A DNA stretch of 64,000 nt from an uncultured Oscillospiraceae bacterium (GTDB lineage: Bacteria; Bacillota; Clostridia; Oscillospirales; Acutalibacteraceae). This document shows, in pieces, positions 8,328 through 16,127 of the stretch (positions are counted from its first letter, which is position 1; every line of letters starts with the position of its first letter). Both the position numbers and the translations under genes were made by a program. The notes beneath the pieces are model-generated. The model had not been told where the DNA came from. It did no database searches and saw nothing but the letters and a program-made list of their open reading frames with translations. Where the stretch lies: positions 272,932 through 336,931 of the forward strand of contig CAUDCW010000001.1 of the NCBI GenBank assembly GCA_958448165.1, given 5' to 3'.

Positions 8328-9197
8328 TCAGGCATCATAATCTTTTGAATTATTAACGGCTGAACAGATAAAATAATATATCGGTATTGTCAAAAACACA
8401 ATCCACGAAAGGGCAAAGCCACCGAGAGTAGGGAACCAGAACCCCCATACAAAGAAGATTATTAATGCAAACACAGGATAAGCAAAGTGACTCGGCTTTC
8501 TCTTGATTATCGCATCGACGAGAGTATAGTAAAGCGGAATTGTCAAAAACGCAAGCCACGAATATGCAAATCCGCCCAAGAATCCGCTGAAGCCCCAACC
8601 AAGAAAAACACACAGCGCAACTATCGGATACGGAAATTTGTACCAAAGGCTTTTCTTGCCGTGCTTTTTGCCGCAGCAGTCATCATCATAGATGATATGA
8701 CCATTTTCGTCGGTGTAAGCCTTGCGCTCTCCATTTTCATCGACAAAGACGCCGTTTCTGTCAACACTGACTCTTGTTCCGTCTGCCGAATTTACATGGA
8801 CGCCACTCCAGCCGACGTGAACACGGTCGCCGTTTTTTGCATCAACGTGCAATCCGTTGTCAAAATATACACGGTCACCCGTGTGCGATTCATATGTATT
8901 GTTATTCTCCTGCGGTTCGCTATCTTCATTCTGCTCGGCGGCACTGTCATCGTTTGACTGTGCGGTGCTGTCAGCAGGCTGTTCTTCCTCTTCGTCTTTG
9001 CCCGTCAAAAGCTCATCAAGGGTTACGCCGTAAATCTGAGCCAGTAAAATTAAATTATCAGTATCGGGAGAAGCCTCTGCCCTCTCCCACTTTGACACAG
9101 CCTGTCGGCTTACTCCTATTTTTGCCGCAAGTTCCTCCTGTGAAAGCTGATGCTTTTTTCTGTACTGTAATAATCTGTTTGCAGTTTCAATGTTCAT
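8328..9197 (-). CDS. Membrane-anchored XRE-family regulator with beta-repeat and duplicated membrane hairpin
   Basis: The start is ATG-Asn-Ile-Glu, 7 nt after GGAGG; an upstream in-frame ATG lacks a binding site. The product has 289 residues. Residues 8-65 are an HTH_3 domain (LSQEELAAKIGVSRQAVSKW). Then come an acidic Gln/Asn-rich linker and a strand-rich stretch of short repeats (patterns GDRVYFDNG, GDRVHVGWSG, GTRVSVDRNG). The C-terminus holds two copies of a two-helix membrane unit, each with GGFAYSW or GGFALSW and FLTIPLYY / FLTIPIYY. This fits a regulator that binds DNA while tethered to the membrane. The target and signal are unknown. Confidence 0.8.
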   Translation of the reverse strand: MNIETANRLLQYRKKHQLSQEELAAKIGVSRQAVSKWERAEASPDTDNLILLAQIYGVTLDELLTGKDEEEEQPADSTAQSNDDSAAEQNEDSEPQENNNTYESHTGDRVYFDNGLHVDAKNGDRVHVGWSGVHVNSADGTRVSVDRNGVFVDENGERKAYTDENGHIIYDDDCCGKKHGKKSLWYKFPYPIVALCVFLGWGFSGFLGGFAYSWLAFLTIPLYYTLVDAIIKRKPSHFAYPVFALIIFFVWGFWFPTLGGFALSWIVFLTIPIYYFICSAVNNSKDYDA

Positions 9198-9263
9198 ATT
9201 AACCTCCATTCTGCTCTTAACATTCCGCAAAGAGCATTGTCTGTTCTTGATTTTTGCAAGGCT

Positions 9264-9272
9264 ATTATATCA
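9264..9272 (-). promoter_or_regulatory. Extended -10 promoter of the membrane-anchored XRE gene
   Basis: The minus strand reads TGATATAAT (9272-9264), an extended -10 with no good -35 box. It is about 67 bp upstream of the start codon. Confidence 0.45.
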
Positions 9273-9307
9273 ACACGCCAAAATTTGCGCTATACATTTT
9301 AGTTTTC

Positions 9308-9354
9308 AAAGCCGCAACTACCGGTTGCAATTGGCTTGTTTATGCGGTTGCGGC
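9308..9354 (-). terminator. Possible terminator after the DNA glycosylase gene
   Basis: Perfect 8-bp arms GCCGCAAC (9311-9318) and GTTGCGGC (9347-9354) enclose a 28-nt loop with a weak T tract. It lies 6 bp after the stop codon. The loop is long, so termination efficiency is uncertain. Confidence 0.45.
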
Positions 9355-9359
9355 GGTTT

Positions 9360-9842
9360 TCAGAGATATTCGGCTATTATTTTCCACTCCTGCACAAGTC
9401 TTTCAAGCGAATATGCCGCATTTGCCGGACTTGTCGAGGGCAGGCGCACAGCCGCAATGCCCGTCTGCTTTTCACAGTATTTTTTGTAAAGCCTGTCCGC
9501 TGTCGCACCGTTTGTGAAAATTCTCCCGACCGAGCTGTTTGATAAAATTATGCCGAGGTCATTCGGAACAACATTTTTGATTGAGCTGTCGGACGAGCCC
9601 GTAATATCACACGAGCGGATAACGTCCCACAACGCAATACGGCACTGAAGCAGAATTTTTTTCTTTTCATCTGCGGTTTGTGCAAGCGGAGTATCTGTTA
9701 CCTCTGCAAGCACACGCCAGAACCTGTTGTGCGGATGTGCATAAAAAAATTGCTGTTCCCGCGATTTTACGGACGGAAATGAGCCGAGTATAAGAATTAT
9801 TGAATTTTCATCCCATACGGGGTCAATGTTGTGCTGCTGCAT
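9360..9842 (-). CDS. DNA-deoxyinosine/uracil glycosylase (UDG superfamily, HDG type)
   Basis: The product has 160 residues, typical of the small glycosylases related to mismatch uracil-DNA glycosylase. The glycosylase motif GSFPSVKS is at residues 20-27, followed by HPHNRFW (36-42). The C-terminal recognition loop reads LPSTSPAN. The family removes deaminated bases such as hypoxanthine or uracil from DNA to start base excision repair. Exact base preference cannot be read from sequence. The ATG follows GGGAGG. Confidence 0.85.
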   Translation of the reverse strand: MQQHNIDPVWDENSIILILGSFPSVKSREQQFFYAHPHNRFWRVLAEVTDTPLAQTADEKKKILLQCRIALWDVIRSCDITGSSDSSIKNVVPNDLGIILSNSSVGRIFTNGATADRLYKKYCEKQTGIAAVRLPSTSPANAAYSLERLVQEWKIIAEYL

Positions 9843-9922
9843 TCTGTTCCTCCCGTTATAGTATGTTTATATTATGGCATTTTTCAACCATTAATTCAAG
9901 AACAAGATTGCAAACAGACAGC

Positions 9923-9949
9923 AAAAGGGGCGACTATCGCCGCCCCTTC
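9923..9949 (-). terminator. Terminator after the 40-residue Cys/Asn-rich peptide gene
   Basis: Arms GGGGCG (9927-9932) and CGCCCC (9941-9946) are followed by TTTT on the minus strand, 17 bp after the stop codon. Confidence 0.75.
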
Positions 9950-9963
9950 TTTAATTTTGGCTG

Positions 9964-10086
9964 TCAGCAGCAGCCACAGTTATTGTTGTTGTTGCACTCA
10001 CCGCCAAAGAAGCCGTTGTTACCACAGCAACAGAAGATGATGATAAGGATAATTATCCATGAGCAGTTATTACCAAATCCACACAT
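9964..10086 (-). CDS. 40-residue Cys/Gly/Asn-rich membrane peptide
   Basis: A short frame with a strong GGAGG 8 nt before the ATG, an upstream TATAAT (about 40 bp away) and its own terminator, so it is very likely real. It begins MCGFGNNC, continues as one hydrophobic helix (WIIILIIIF, residues 10-18), then three consecutive Cys, a Gly/Phe turn, five Asn, and ends CGCC. There are eight Cys in 40 residues. Small peptides with one hydrophobic stretch flanked by Gly/Asn/Cys are known in spore-forming Firmicutes, some in spore coats. I do not recognise this one and assign no function. Confidence 0.7.
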   Translation of the reverse strand: MCGFGNNCSWIIILIIIFCCCGNNGFFGGECNNNNNCGCC

Positions 10087-10167
10087 TGTCGTTTTCCTCC
10101 TTTCATTCTTTACATTAACATTATATTGAAAAGAGGAAAATGTGTTACAGATTTTTGTGGCAAGCCG

Positions 10168-10468
10168 CAGAGTGGAGAGTTAAGAGTGCAGAGTTAAGAG
10201 TAAAGATGAATTTCGCAACGAGGTCGTAGGGAACCGACTTTCCCGTTCCCTACGACCTCTGAATGTTATACCCTATTAAGTTTTCGTATAAAATCGCAGT
10301 ATCTGCATCTATCCCGGAACGGTCAAGACCGTTTCCTGCGAACTCACAGCCCCGCTGCGAGTAAATTCTTAATTCAAAGAGCCGCAAAGCGGCGACAACC
10401 GCCACTCCACTCTTCACTCTCAAAACTCCACTCTTAAATTGGCGAAAGCCAAAATTATGAATTCTGCA
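10168..10468 (+). repeat. Intergenic repeat family, copy A (internal deletion in left half)
   Basis: Left heptamer tail (GAGTGGA, GAGTTAA units) from 10168, then a perfect 13-bp palindromic arm pair GGTCGTAGGGAAC / GTTCCCTACGACC. The middle and right half follow (GGAACGGTCAAGACCGTTTCC, AATTCAAAGAGCCGC), then the right heptamer tail to about 10437 and a small hairpin. The element runs up to the glyQS stop codon (10469-10471). It fills the gap of about 380 bp between the Cys-rich peptide gene and glyQS; nothing else is seen there besides the -10 box of the peptide gene. Confidence 0.85.
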
Positions 10469-11845
10469 TTAAAACTTAACCTTATCTGCAATATAATCCT
10501 TGAGCTTATCTATTGCAATTCTTTCCTGCTGCATTGTGTCACGGTCACGGACTGTAACACAACCGTCGTTCTCGCTGTCAAAGTCATATGTGATGCACAG
10601 CGGTGTGCCGATTTCGTCCTGACGGCGGTAACGCTTTCCGATAGAGCCGGTGTCATCAAACTCAACCATAAAGTCGCTTGAAATCATATCAAACACCTCG
10701 CCTGCCTTTTCAGACAGCTTCTTTGAAAGCGGCAATACGGCAGCCTTAAACGGTGCAAGAGCCGGATGGAGTCTTAACACAACTCTTGTGTCCTTCTCGT
10801 CGATAACCTCTTCATCATAAGCCTCAGTCACGATTGCAAGGAACAAACGCTCAACGCCGAGCGACGGCTCGATAACATACGGCACATATCTTGAATTGTC
10901 TGTCGGGTCGAAGTACTCAAGGCTCTTGCCCGAGTGATTCTGGTGCTGTGTGAGGTCGTAGTCCGTTCTGTCGGCAATACCCCAAAGCTCGCCCCAGCCG
11001 AACGGGAAGAGATATTCAAAGTCGGTTGTAGCCTTTGAGTAGAAGCAAAGCTCCTCGGGCGAGTGGTCACGCAGTCTTAAGTTTTCTTCCTTGATATTCA
11101 GCGAATACAGCCAGTCACGGCAGAAGCTTCTCCAATAGTCGAACCACTCAAGGTCTGTGCCCGGCTTGCAGAAGAATTCGAGCTCCATCTGCTCAAACTC
11201 TCTTACACGGAAGATGAAGTTACCGGGTGTGATTTCGTTTCTGAACGATTTACCGATCTGTGCAACGCCGAACGGTACCTTTTTTCTGCTTGTTCTCTGG
11301 ATATTTGCAAAGTTTACGAATATACCCTGCGCTGTTTCCGGGCGGAGATAAATTTCATTCTTGCTGTCCTCGGTTACACCCTGAAATGTCTTGAACATAA
11401 GGTTAAACTGACGGATGTCGGTGAAATTGTGCTTGCCGCAGTTCGGGCAGGGAATTTCGTGCTCGTTTATGTAGTTCATCATCTCGTCATTTGACCAGCC
11501 TGCAACATTTGTGCCGTCAAAGTCCTCGATGAGGTTATCCGCTCTGTGACGGGTTTTACAGTCACGGCAGTCCATAAGCGGGTCCGAGAAGCCGCCGAGG
11601 TGACCCGATGCGACCCACGTCTGCGGATTCATAAGTATTGCGGAGTCAAGACCTACATTGTACTTGTTCTCCTGTATAAACTTCTTTCTCCACGCATTTT
11701 TGATATTGTTCTTAAGCTCTGTTCCAAGCGGACCGTAGTCCCATGTGTTTGCCAAGCCGCCGTAAATTTCGGAGCCGGGGTAAACAAAGCCTCTGCCCTT
11801 ACAGAGCGCCACAATTTTGTCCATAGTTTTTTCTCTGTTATTCAT
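10469..11845 (-). CDS. glyQS: Glycyl-tRNA synthetase, homodimeric (GlyQS type)
   Basis: A class II synthetase of 458 residues, matching the alpha2 GlyRS of Bacillus-like and archaeal type rather than the two-subunit bacterial form. Visible are motif 2 around FRNEITPGNFIFRVREFEQ, the motif 3 stretch EPSLGVERLF, the GGLANTWDYGP substrate loop, and a four-Cys insertion (CRDC at about 93-96, CPNC near 134-137). It charges tRNA-Gly. The 150-bp upstream region holds a consensus promoter but no room for, or sign of, a T-box leader, which is unusual for a Firmicute glycyl-tRNA synthetase gene. Confidence 0.97.
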   Translation of the reverse strand: MNNREKTMDKIVALCKGRGFVYPGSEIYGGLANTWDYGPLGTELKNNIKNAWRKKFIQENKYNVGLDSAILMNPQTWVASGHLGGFSDPLMDCRDCKTRHRADNLIEDFDGTNVAGWSNDEMMNYINEHEIPCPNCGKHNFTDIRQFNLMFKTFQGVTEDSKNEIYLRPETAQGIFVNFANIQRTSRKKVPFGVAQIGKSFRNEITPGNFIFRVREFEQMELEFFCKPGTDLEWFDYWRSFCRDWLYSLNIKEENLRLRDHSPEELCFYSKATTDFEYLFPFGWGELWGIADRTDYDLTQHQNHSGKSLEYFDPTDNSRYVPYVIEPSLGVERLFLAIVTEAYDEEVIDEKDTRVVLRLHPALAPFKAAVLPLSKKLSEKAGEVFDMISSDFMVEFDDTGSIGKRYRRQDEIGTPLCITYDFDSENDGCVTVRDRDTMQQERIAIDKLKDYIADKVKF

Positions 11846-11909
11846 ACCCTTAATTCCTTTCAGAAATAATTTTTTGCATATAATTTCCGTTGAGTTTTAC
11901 ACAGATATT

Positions 11910-11938
11910 ATCTTAGTCCAAACAGCCGCTTTTGTCAA
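11910..11938 (-). promoter_or_regulatory. Sigma-A promoter of glyQS
   Basis: TTGACA (11938-11933), 17-bp spacer, TAAGAT (11915-11910) on the minus strand. The predicted leader is about 58 nt, too short for a T-box. Confidence 0.8.
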
Positions 11939-11999
11939 GTAAAGCACAGCCGTTTAAAGATATTTGCGAAAAAATTCAAGAAATCCGTCCTCAACCGCC

Positions 12000-12518
12000 C
12001 TATAATAACGCACCAATCTGTTGCCCTCGCATATCAAAAAAAAGTTCTATAAGGCTTTTGTAACGAGGAATAAACTCGCCGCTGTCCATCATACGGCATA
12101 TCTCTTCTCTTGATGCCCACCTGACAGACTTGACCTCTTCGTATTGCAGGGTCAGAGCAGATATATCAATATCGCTTTGAACAAGATAGAAGTCATCAAA
12201 TCCATATTCAAAATTAACCGTAAAATGCGGCCTTTTGCCGTTCAGCTTTAATTCATAGCCTATCTCCTCAAGGGTTTCACGCTCAGCCGCCTGTACGCTT
12301 GTTTCGTCTGCTAAAGCACTACCGCCGACTGATATATCCCACATATCCGGGTACATATCCTTAAAGCTCTGCCTTTGCTGTATCAGCATTTCTCCGTTTG
12401 AATTAAAAATGCAGACGTGTATTACAACGTGCAAATCACCTTTAGCAAAAGCAGTTCCTCGGTTTATCGTTCTGCCTGTTTTTTGCCTTTCGGCGTCGTA
12501 TATATCCCAAAGCTCCAT
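12000..12518 (-). CDS. Nudix hydrolase, IDI-like subgroup
   Basis: The product has 172 residues. A full Nudix box runs from GSALADE to RETLEEIG (about residues 66-89), preceded by DMWDISVGG. The N-terminus MELWDIYD with the GRTINRG stretch is typical of the YfcD/IPP-isomerase-like Nudix subgroup. Such enzymes hydrolyse nucleoside-diphosphate derivatives; the substrate cannot be inferred. The gene is single and lies between glyQS and repeat copy B. Confidence 0.88.
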   Translation of the reverse strand: MELWDIYDAERQKTGRTINRGTAFAKGDLHVVIHVCIFNSNGEMLIQQRQSFKDMYPDMWDISVGGSALADETSVQAAERETLEEIGYELKLNGKRPHFTVNFEYGFDDFYLVQSDIDISALTLQYEEVKSVRWASREEICRMMDSGEFIPRYKSLIELFFDMRGQQIGALL

Positions 12519-12577
12519 TTTGTTCTCCTATTTACATTTTAAAGTTTCTGATTATCCCTTTAAATAAGCAGGTTTGA

Positions 12578-12810
12578 TTTAATGCAGAATTATGGTTGTC
12601 GCCGCTTTGCGGCTCTTTTAATTAAGAAATGCTCGTTACAAAGCAGAGAGTTCGTAGGGAACGGTCTTGACCGTTCCGGGATAGGCATATTAACTGCAAC
12701 GCTTTACAAAATCAGAATAGAGTATAACACTCTGCGGCTCAAGCCGGAACAGGCAAGCCTGTTCCCTACGACCTCGTTACGAAATTCATCTTCAATCTCA
12801 ACTCTAAACT
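12578..12810 (-). repeat. Intergenic repeat family, copy B (reverse orientation)
   Basis: A nearly full-length copy read on the minus strand. It includes both sub-hairpins, GGAACAGGC-AA-GCCTGTTCC and GGAACGGTC-TT-GACCGTTCC, and the terminal GCCGCTTTGCGGC hairpin. The heptamer tails are short here. The end TTTAATGCAGAATT matches the end of copy A. It accounts for most of the gap of about 380 bp between the Nudix and YcxB-like genes; the last 90 bp before the latter show nothing. Confidence 0.85.
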
Positions 12811-12901
12811 AAATTATCTCTTAGCTTACTTAAGGGGATAACCATATAAAAGTTTATTTAAGCTCAACAGCTTTCAGAAAAATTCGCTTAGAGAAACCGC
12901 C

Positions 12902-13444
12902 TCATTTCTTCAGCTTCATCTTTGCATTTGGTACACGCTGACTTATATACTGCCTGAATTCCTCAGCATTACCCTTAGTGAAGCCCTTTTTATCAACTAA
13001 TATAACAAGATTAGCTCTCAAATAAAGCAAAAATAAATGATTCGTTTCTTTAATCTTCACTATCTGAGAGTATTCGGTTTTCGTTTCACCGTTTGTCTGA
13101 CAATTTAATCCGATAATATATTCGGAATAAAATTTAATATTGGTTTTTACCGTGGTGTGATAAAGCTCATTATTTCTTTTTAAAGTCTTTTTAGTTTCAA
13201 GGCGAGGTATAACCAAATATAAAAAAACGCCTAAGGAAATTAACAACACAGCCGCAATAATTGAAAGAAGACGAACGGAAGTATCAAATAAGCGAGCGTT
13301 ATCGAACACCTGTACGACAACGGATATCCCTTCAAAGATAAAAAATGCAAGCAATAATATGCGAAAAACCGATTTATGATTTTTATGCATTTCATATATA
13401 TTTGTTTTGGTGTATTCACATATGTTTTCAAAGTTGGCTTCCAT
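12902..13444 (-). CDS. YcxB-like membrane protein
   Basis: The product has 180 residues. An N-terminal amphipathic stretch is followed by two membrane helices (about residues 28-48 and 60-80). The C-terminal domain of about 90 residues has alternating strands (TTVKTNIKFYSEYI, YSQIVKIKET, LVILVDKKGF) characteristic of the YcxB-like family. Its function is unknown. Base composition is lower in GC than in neighbouring genes. Downstream lies repeat B; upstream about 200 bp contain no recognisable gene. Confidence 0.65.
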   Translation of the reverse strand: MEANFENICEYTKTNIYEMHKNHKSVFRILLLAFFIFEGISVVVQVFDNARLFDTSVRLLSIIAAVLLISLGVFLYLVIPRLETKKTLKRNNELYHTTVKTNIKFYSEYIIGLNCQTNGETKTEYSQIVKIKETNHLFLLYLRANLVILVDKKGFTKGNAEEFRQYISQRVPNAKMKLKK

Positions 13445-13647
13445 AATAATTACCCCCGTATTTTCATAATTAAGGTTTCAAATGCTGTGAAGAGCTTATA
13501 AATTCATATCATATTTGCCGTTTCACGACATCACGCTTAACCCCGATGAATGAGTTTGTCAGGTAGAGCGCATTACAATTCAGACTGCTGACTAATTTGT
13601 AGGAGGTGTTGTTTTTGTCCTTGAAGGCGGTGAATAGTATGTTCATT

Positions 13648-13995
13648 TTATAAATTTCTCTTTGCAGTATTTATTGAGGCGATTAACATTCTGCGAATTG
13701 TTCCGCATTGATTGTACAGAGTTTTTGCAATACCCTCTTCAACGAGCTCGGATCTGACAAAAACCTCAAGCCAATATTCCGTTTCAAAGCATTCTTTTAA
13801 GGAAATCTGTAGCTTTGCAACAAAATCCGGCTTACTGTGTGCATATTTGGCTTCATAAATATTTGCACCTATAGATGTCGCTGAACGCTCCAGTTGATTT
13901 ACAAGAGAATAATGACCTTTTATGGTATCACAAAGCTTAATTATCTTTACAGAAAAATCCATAGACATTTCTGCAAGCTTATTTTGACCCAACAA
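13648..13995 (-). CDS. Four-helix-bundle protein (S23 / 23S rRNA intervening-sequence protein family)
   Basis: The product has 115 residues, all-helical, with the family pattern LVNQLERSATSIGANIYEA and the later KLQISLKECFETEYWL. These proteins were first found in intervening sequences of 23S rRNA and are common as free-standing genes next to mobile DNA; their molecular role is unsettled. The start is a TTG 5 nt after AGGAGG; a second TTG 3 nt further on is equally possible. The gene is followed upstream by a hairpin-rich repeat region. Confidence 0.8.
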   Translation of the reverse strand: MLGQNKLAEMSMDFSVKIIKLCDTIKGHYSLVNQLERSATSIGANIYEAKYAHSKPDFVAKLQISLKECFETEYWLEVFVRSELVEEGIAKTLYNQCGTIRRMLIASINTAKRNL

Positions 13996-14039
13996 TATCG
14001 CCTCCTGTTTAACGTATCATACTTATTTAATCTTTTCAA

Positions 14040-14209
14040 TGAATTATGCCTGCGGCAATATGAAATAACCCCGTCGGATTATGAAATTTTCTGCTACAGC
14101 AGAAAGTGAAATAAAATAAATCCCAATACGCCGCAGCGTATTTCACAGCGTAAGCTATTTCATATCACGCAGTGATATTTCACAAATCCCGCAAGGGATT
14201 TATTTCATT
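14040..14209. repeat. Array of short palindromes separated by TTTCA spacers
   Basis: At least five small perfect hairpins follow one another. They include TTTCTGCT-A-AGCAGAAA-like at about 14089, ATACGC/GCGTAT at about 14133, ATATCAC-GCA-GTGATAT at about 14161 and AAATCCC-GCAA-GGGATTT at about 14185. Each is bordered by TTTCA or TGAAA. The array lies between the four-helix-bundle gene and tRNA-Arg(CCG). It resembles palindromic intergenic repeats seen in several Clostridia; no coding potential is seen. Confidence 0.7.
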
Positions 14210-14210
14210 G

Positions 14211-14236
14211 AAAAAAGCGCCCTGCGGCGCTTTTTT
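14211..14236 (-). terminator. Terminator after tRNA-Arg(CCG)
   Basis: A symmetrical hairpin AAAAAAGCGCC-CTGC-GGCGCTTTTTT directly after the encoded CCA end. It could act in both directions. Confidence 0.88.
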
Positions 14237-14238
14237 CA

Positions 14239-14315
14239 TGGCCCGCCCGGAGGGATTCGAACCCCCGATCTCCGGAATCGGAATCCGTTGCATTATCCAA
14301 CTATGCTACGGGCGG
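14239..14315 (-). tRNA. tRNA-Arg (anticodon CCG)
   Basis: The cloverleaf on the minus strand has acceptor CCGCCCG/CGGGCGG, an anticodon loop TTCCGAT (anticodon CCG), a T-arm GGTTCGAATCC and an encoded CCA (14241-14239). It reads CGG codons. A TATAAAAT box within the adjacent tandem repeat lies about 15 bp upstream of the 5' end. Confidence 0.96.
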
Positions 14316-14328
14316 ATTTTTGCTCTTT

Positions 14329-14600
14329 ATTTTATACTTGGGTGGTTCTCCCTTACTTTTGATTAACGCAAAAATAAGCGATTCCTCCAAACTGATTTTT
14401 CTCTCTATTTTATACTTGGGTGGTTCTCCCTTACTTTTGATTAACGCAAAATTAAGCGATTCTTCCAAACTGATTTTACTCTCTATTTTATACTTGGGTG
14501 GTTCTCCCTTACTTTTGATTAACGCAAAATTAAGCGATTTTTCCGAACTAATTTACTATATCTGATTAACGCAAAAATAAGCAATTTTCCGAACCAAATC
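14329..14600. repeat. 78-bp tandem repeat, three full units and a partial fourth
   Basis: Units start at 14329, 14407 and 14485, differing by only a few bases, and a truncated fourth copy starts near 14567. The unit contains TATACTTGGGTGGTTCTCCC and GATTAACGCAAAA. Read on the minus strand, each unit carries TATAAAAT. 78 is a multiple of three, so an 81-codon frame stays open through it, but it has no ribosome binding site and is not taken as a gene. The gap of about 400 bp between tRNA-Arg and rplQ is otherwise filled only by the rplQ terminator. Confidence 0.9.
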
Positions 14601-14676
14601 ACTATATAAGATTGTTCTTATCTTGCCGCAACGCTAAGCCACAATTGATATAATGCAGTAAAGGAATTGCAGTTAA

Positions 14677-14708
14677 GTTAAAACGGCGGAGCATTTTTCA
14701 GCTCCGCC
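14677..14708 (-). terminator. Terminator of the S10-spc-alpha cluster
   Basis: Arms GGCGGAGC (14685-14692) and GCTCCGCC (14701-14708), then GTTTTAA on the minus strand, 17 bp after the rplQ stop codon. Confidence 0.85.
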
Positions 14709-14724
14709 ATTATTCAACATATCA

Positions 14725-15066
14725 TCAGATAAGCTCGATAATAGCCATCTCTGCTGCGTCGCCTCTGCGGGGTCCCAGCTTTGTGATTCTGGTATAGCCG
14801 CCCTTTCTGTCAGCATACTTCGGAGCAATCTCACTGAAAAGCTTGTGAGCAACGTCTTCCTTTGTTACAAAAGACATTACCATACGCTTGCTGTGAAGGC
14901 TGTCGTCCTTAGCTATTGTTATCATCTTCTCTGCCATAGAGCTAACCTCTTTAGCACGAGTTACAGTTGTTTCAATTTTGCCGTTTTCAAACAGGAATGT
15001 AACCAAAGCTCTGAGCATTGCTGTTCTGTGAGCAGTTGTTCTTCCCAATTTTCTTGTACCTGGCAT
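14725..15066 (-). CDS. rplQ: Ribosomal protein L17
   Basis: The product has 113 residues, with the conserved N-terminus MPGTRKLGRTTAHR and the C-terminal GGYTRITKLGPRRGDAAEMA. It is a large-subunit protein near the exit tunnel surface. It is the last gene of the cluster, 35 bp after rpoA, and is followed by a strong terminator. Confidence 0.98.
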   Translation of the reverse strand: MPGTRKLGRTTAHRTAMLRALVTFLFENGKIETTVTRAKEVSSMAEKMITIAKDDSLHSKRMVMSFVTKEDVAHKLFSEIAPKYADRKGGYTRITKLGPRRGDAAEMAIIELI

Positions 15067-15101
15067 TGAAAGTCACTCCTTTACTTAAATTCTCAAAAGG
15101 A

Positions 15102-16055
15102 TTATTCGTCCTCTTTCTGAAGACTGAAGCCAAGGCTCTGAAGCTTGAAGATAACCTCTTCGAGAGATTTTCTGCCGAGGTTTCTCACCTTCATCATATC
15201 GTCCTCAGATTTATTAATTAAGTCTTCTACTGTGTTAATTCCGGCACGCTTTAAGCAGTTGAACGAACGAACCGAAAGGTCAAGCTCCTCGATAGTCATT
15301 TCAAGAACCTTTTCCTTGCCCTTGTCGTCCTTTTCCACCATTATTTCTGTGCTGTGACCCTTATCTGAAAGGTCAACAAACAGGTTGAGGTGCTCTGTGA
15401 GTACCTTAGCTGCAAGAGATACTGCCTCTTGTGCGTTTATTACGCCGTTTGTCCATACATCAAGTGTAAGCTTGTCGTAGTCGGTTATCTGACCAACACG
15501 GGTGTTCTCGACAGTGTAGTTAACCTTGAGAACAGGTGTGTATATTGAATCGACAGGCAAAACACCGATAACATTGTTGCCGGATATAAGCTTGTTGCGC
15601 TCAGCAGGAACATATCCTCTGCCCTTATCCAATGTAATCTCCATTGTAAGCTTAGAGTCGTCGCCCAGTGTTGCAATATGCATATCCGGATTAAGGATTT
15701 CAACCTCACTGTCGCACTTTATTGAAGCGGCAGTTACAATGCAGGGTCCTTCTGCGTTTATTTCTACAGTTTTAGGACCGTCGCAGTGCAGCTTTGCCGT
15801 TAAACCCTTCATATTAAGCACAATTTCGGTTACATCCTCTTTAACGCCGGGAATCGTTGAAAATTCGTGGAGAACACCGTCAATTTTAATTGAGGTTACT
15901 GCCACACCCTCAAGGGAAGAAAGAAGAACTCTTCTTAAGCTGTTACCCAGGGTGTTGCCAAAGCCACGCTCCAATGGCTCTACTACAAACTTGCCGTATC
16001 TGCCGTCGGCTGATAATTCATCTATGTCAATTCTTGGCTTTTCAAATTCTATCAT
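15102..16055 (-). CDS. rpoA: RNA polymerase alpha subunit
   Basis: The product has 317 residues. The N-terminal dimerisation domain (about 1-230) contains GFGNTLGNSLRRVLLSS, the assembly motif. The C-terminal domain (about 250-315) has RSFNCLKRAGI and the helix-hairpin NLGRKSLEEV, which contact UP elements and activators. It is translated from the ribosomal protein transcript, between rpsD and rplQ. Confidence 0.99.
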   Translation of the reverse strand: MIEFEKPRIDIDELSADGRYGKFVVEPLERGFGNTLGNSLRRVLLSSLEGVAVTSIKIDGVLHEFSTIPGVKEDVTEIVLNMKGLTAKLHCDGPKTVEINAEGPCIVTAASIKCDSEVEILNPDMHIATLGDDSKLTMEITLDKGRGYVPAERNKLISGNNVIGVLPVDSIYTPVLKVNYTVENTRVGQITDYDKLTLDVWTNGVINAQEAVSLAAKVLTEHLNLFVDLSDKGHSTEIMVEKDDKGKEKVLEMTIEELDLSVRSFNCLKRAGINTVEDLINKSEDDMMKVRNLGRKSLEEVIFKLQSLGFSLQKEDE

Positions 16056-16127
16056 CAGCGAATCTCCTCCCTATGTTAGGCGGCATAAAGCCGCCCTGCG
16101 TTTATATGCTTACTGTTAAATAAGGGA

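Noticed and set aside
12582..12812. Plus-strand frame of 76 codons
   Set aside because: It lies entirely in repeat copy B; the same repeat elsewhere has stops in this frame.
13445..13647. Possible degenerate gene with an AGGAGG at about 13602
   Set aside because: Only a 15-codon frame follows the binding site and no known domain remnant could be recognised.
14320..14565. Open frame of 81 codons through the 78-bp repeat
   Set aside because: It is open only because the unit length is a multiple of three; there is no ribosome binding site and the repeat itself explains the pattern.
15526..16119. Long antisense frames opposite rpoA and other ribosomal genes
   Set aside because: They mirror the codon pattern of the real genes, lack binding sites and show no recognisable domains.
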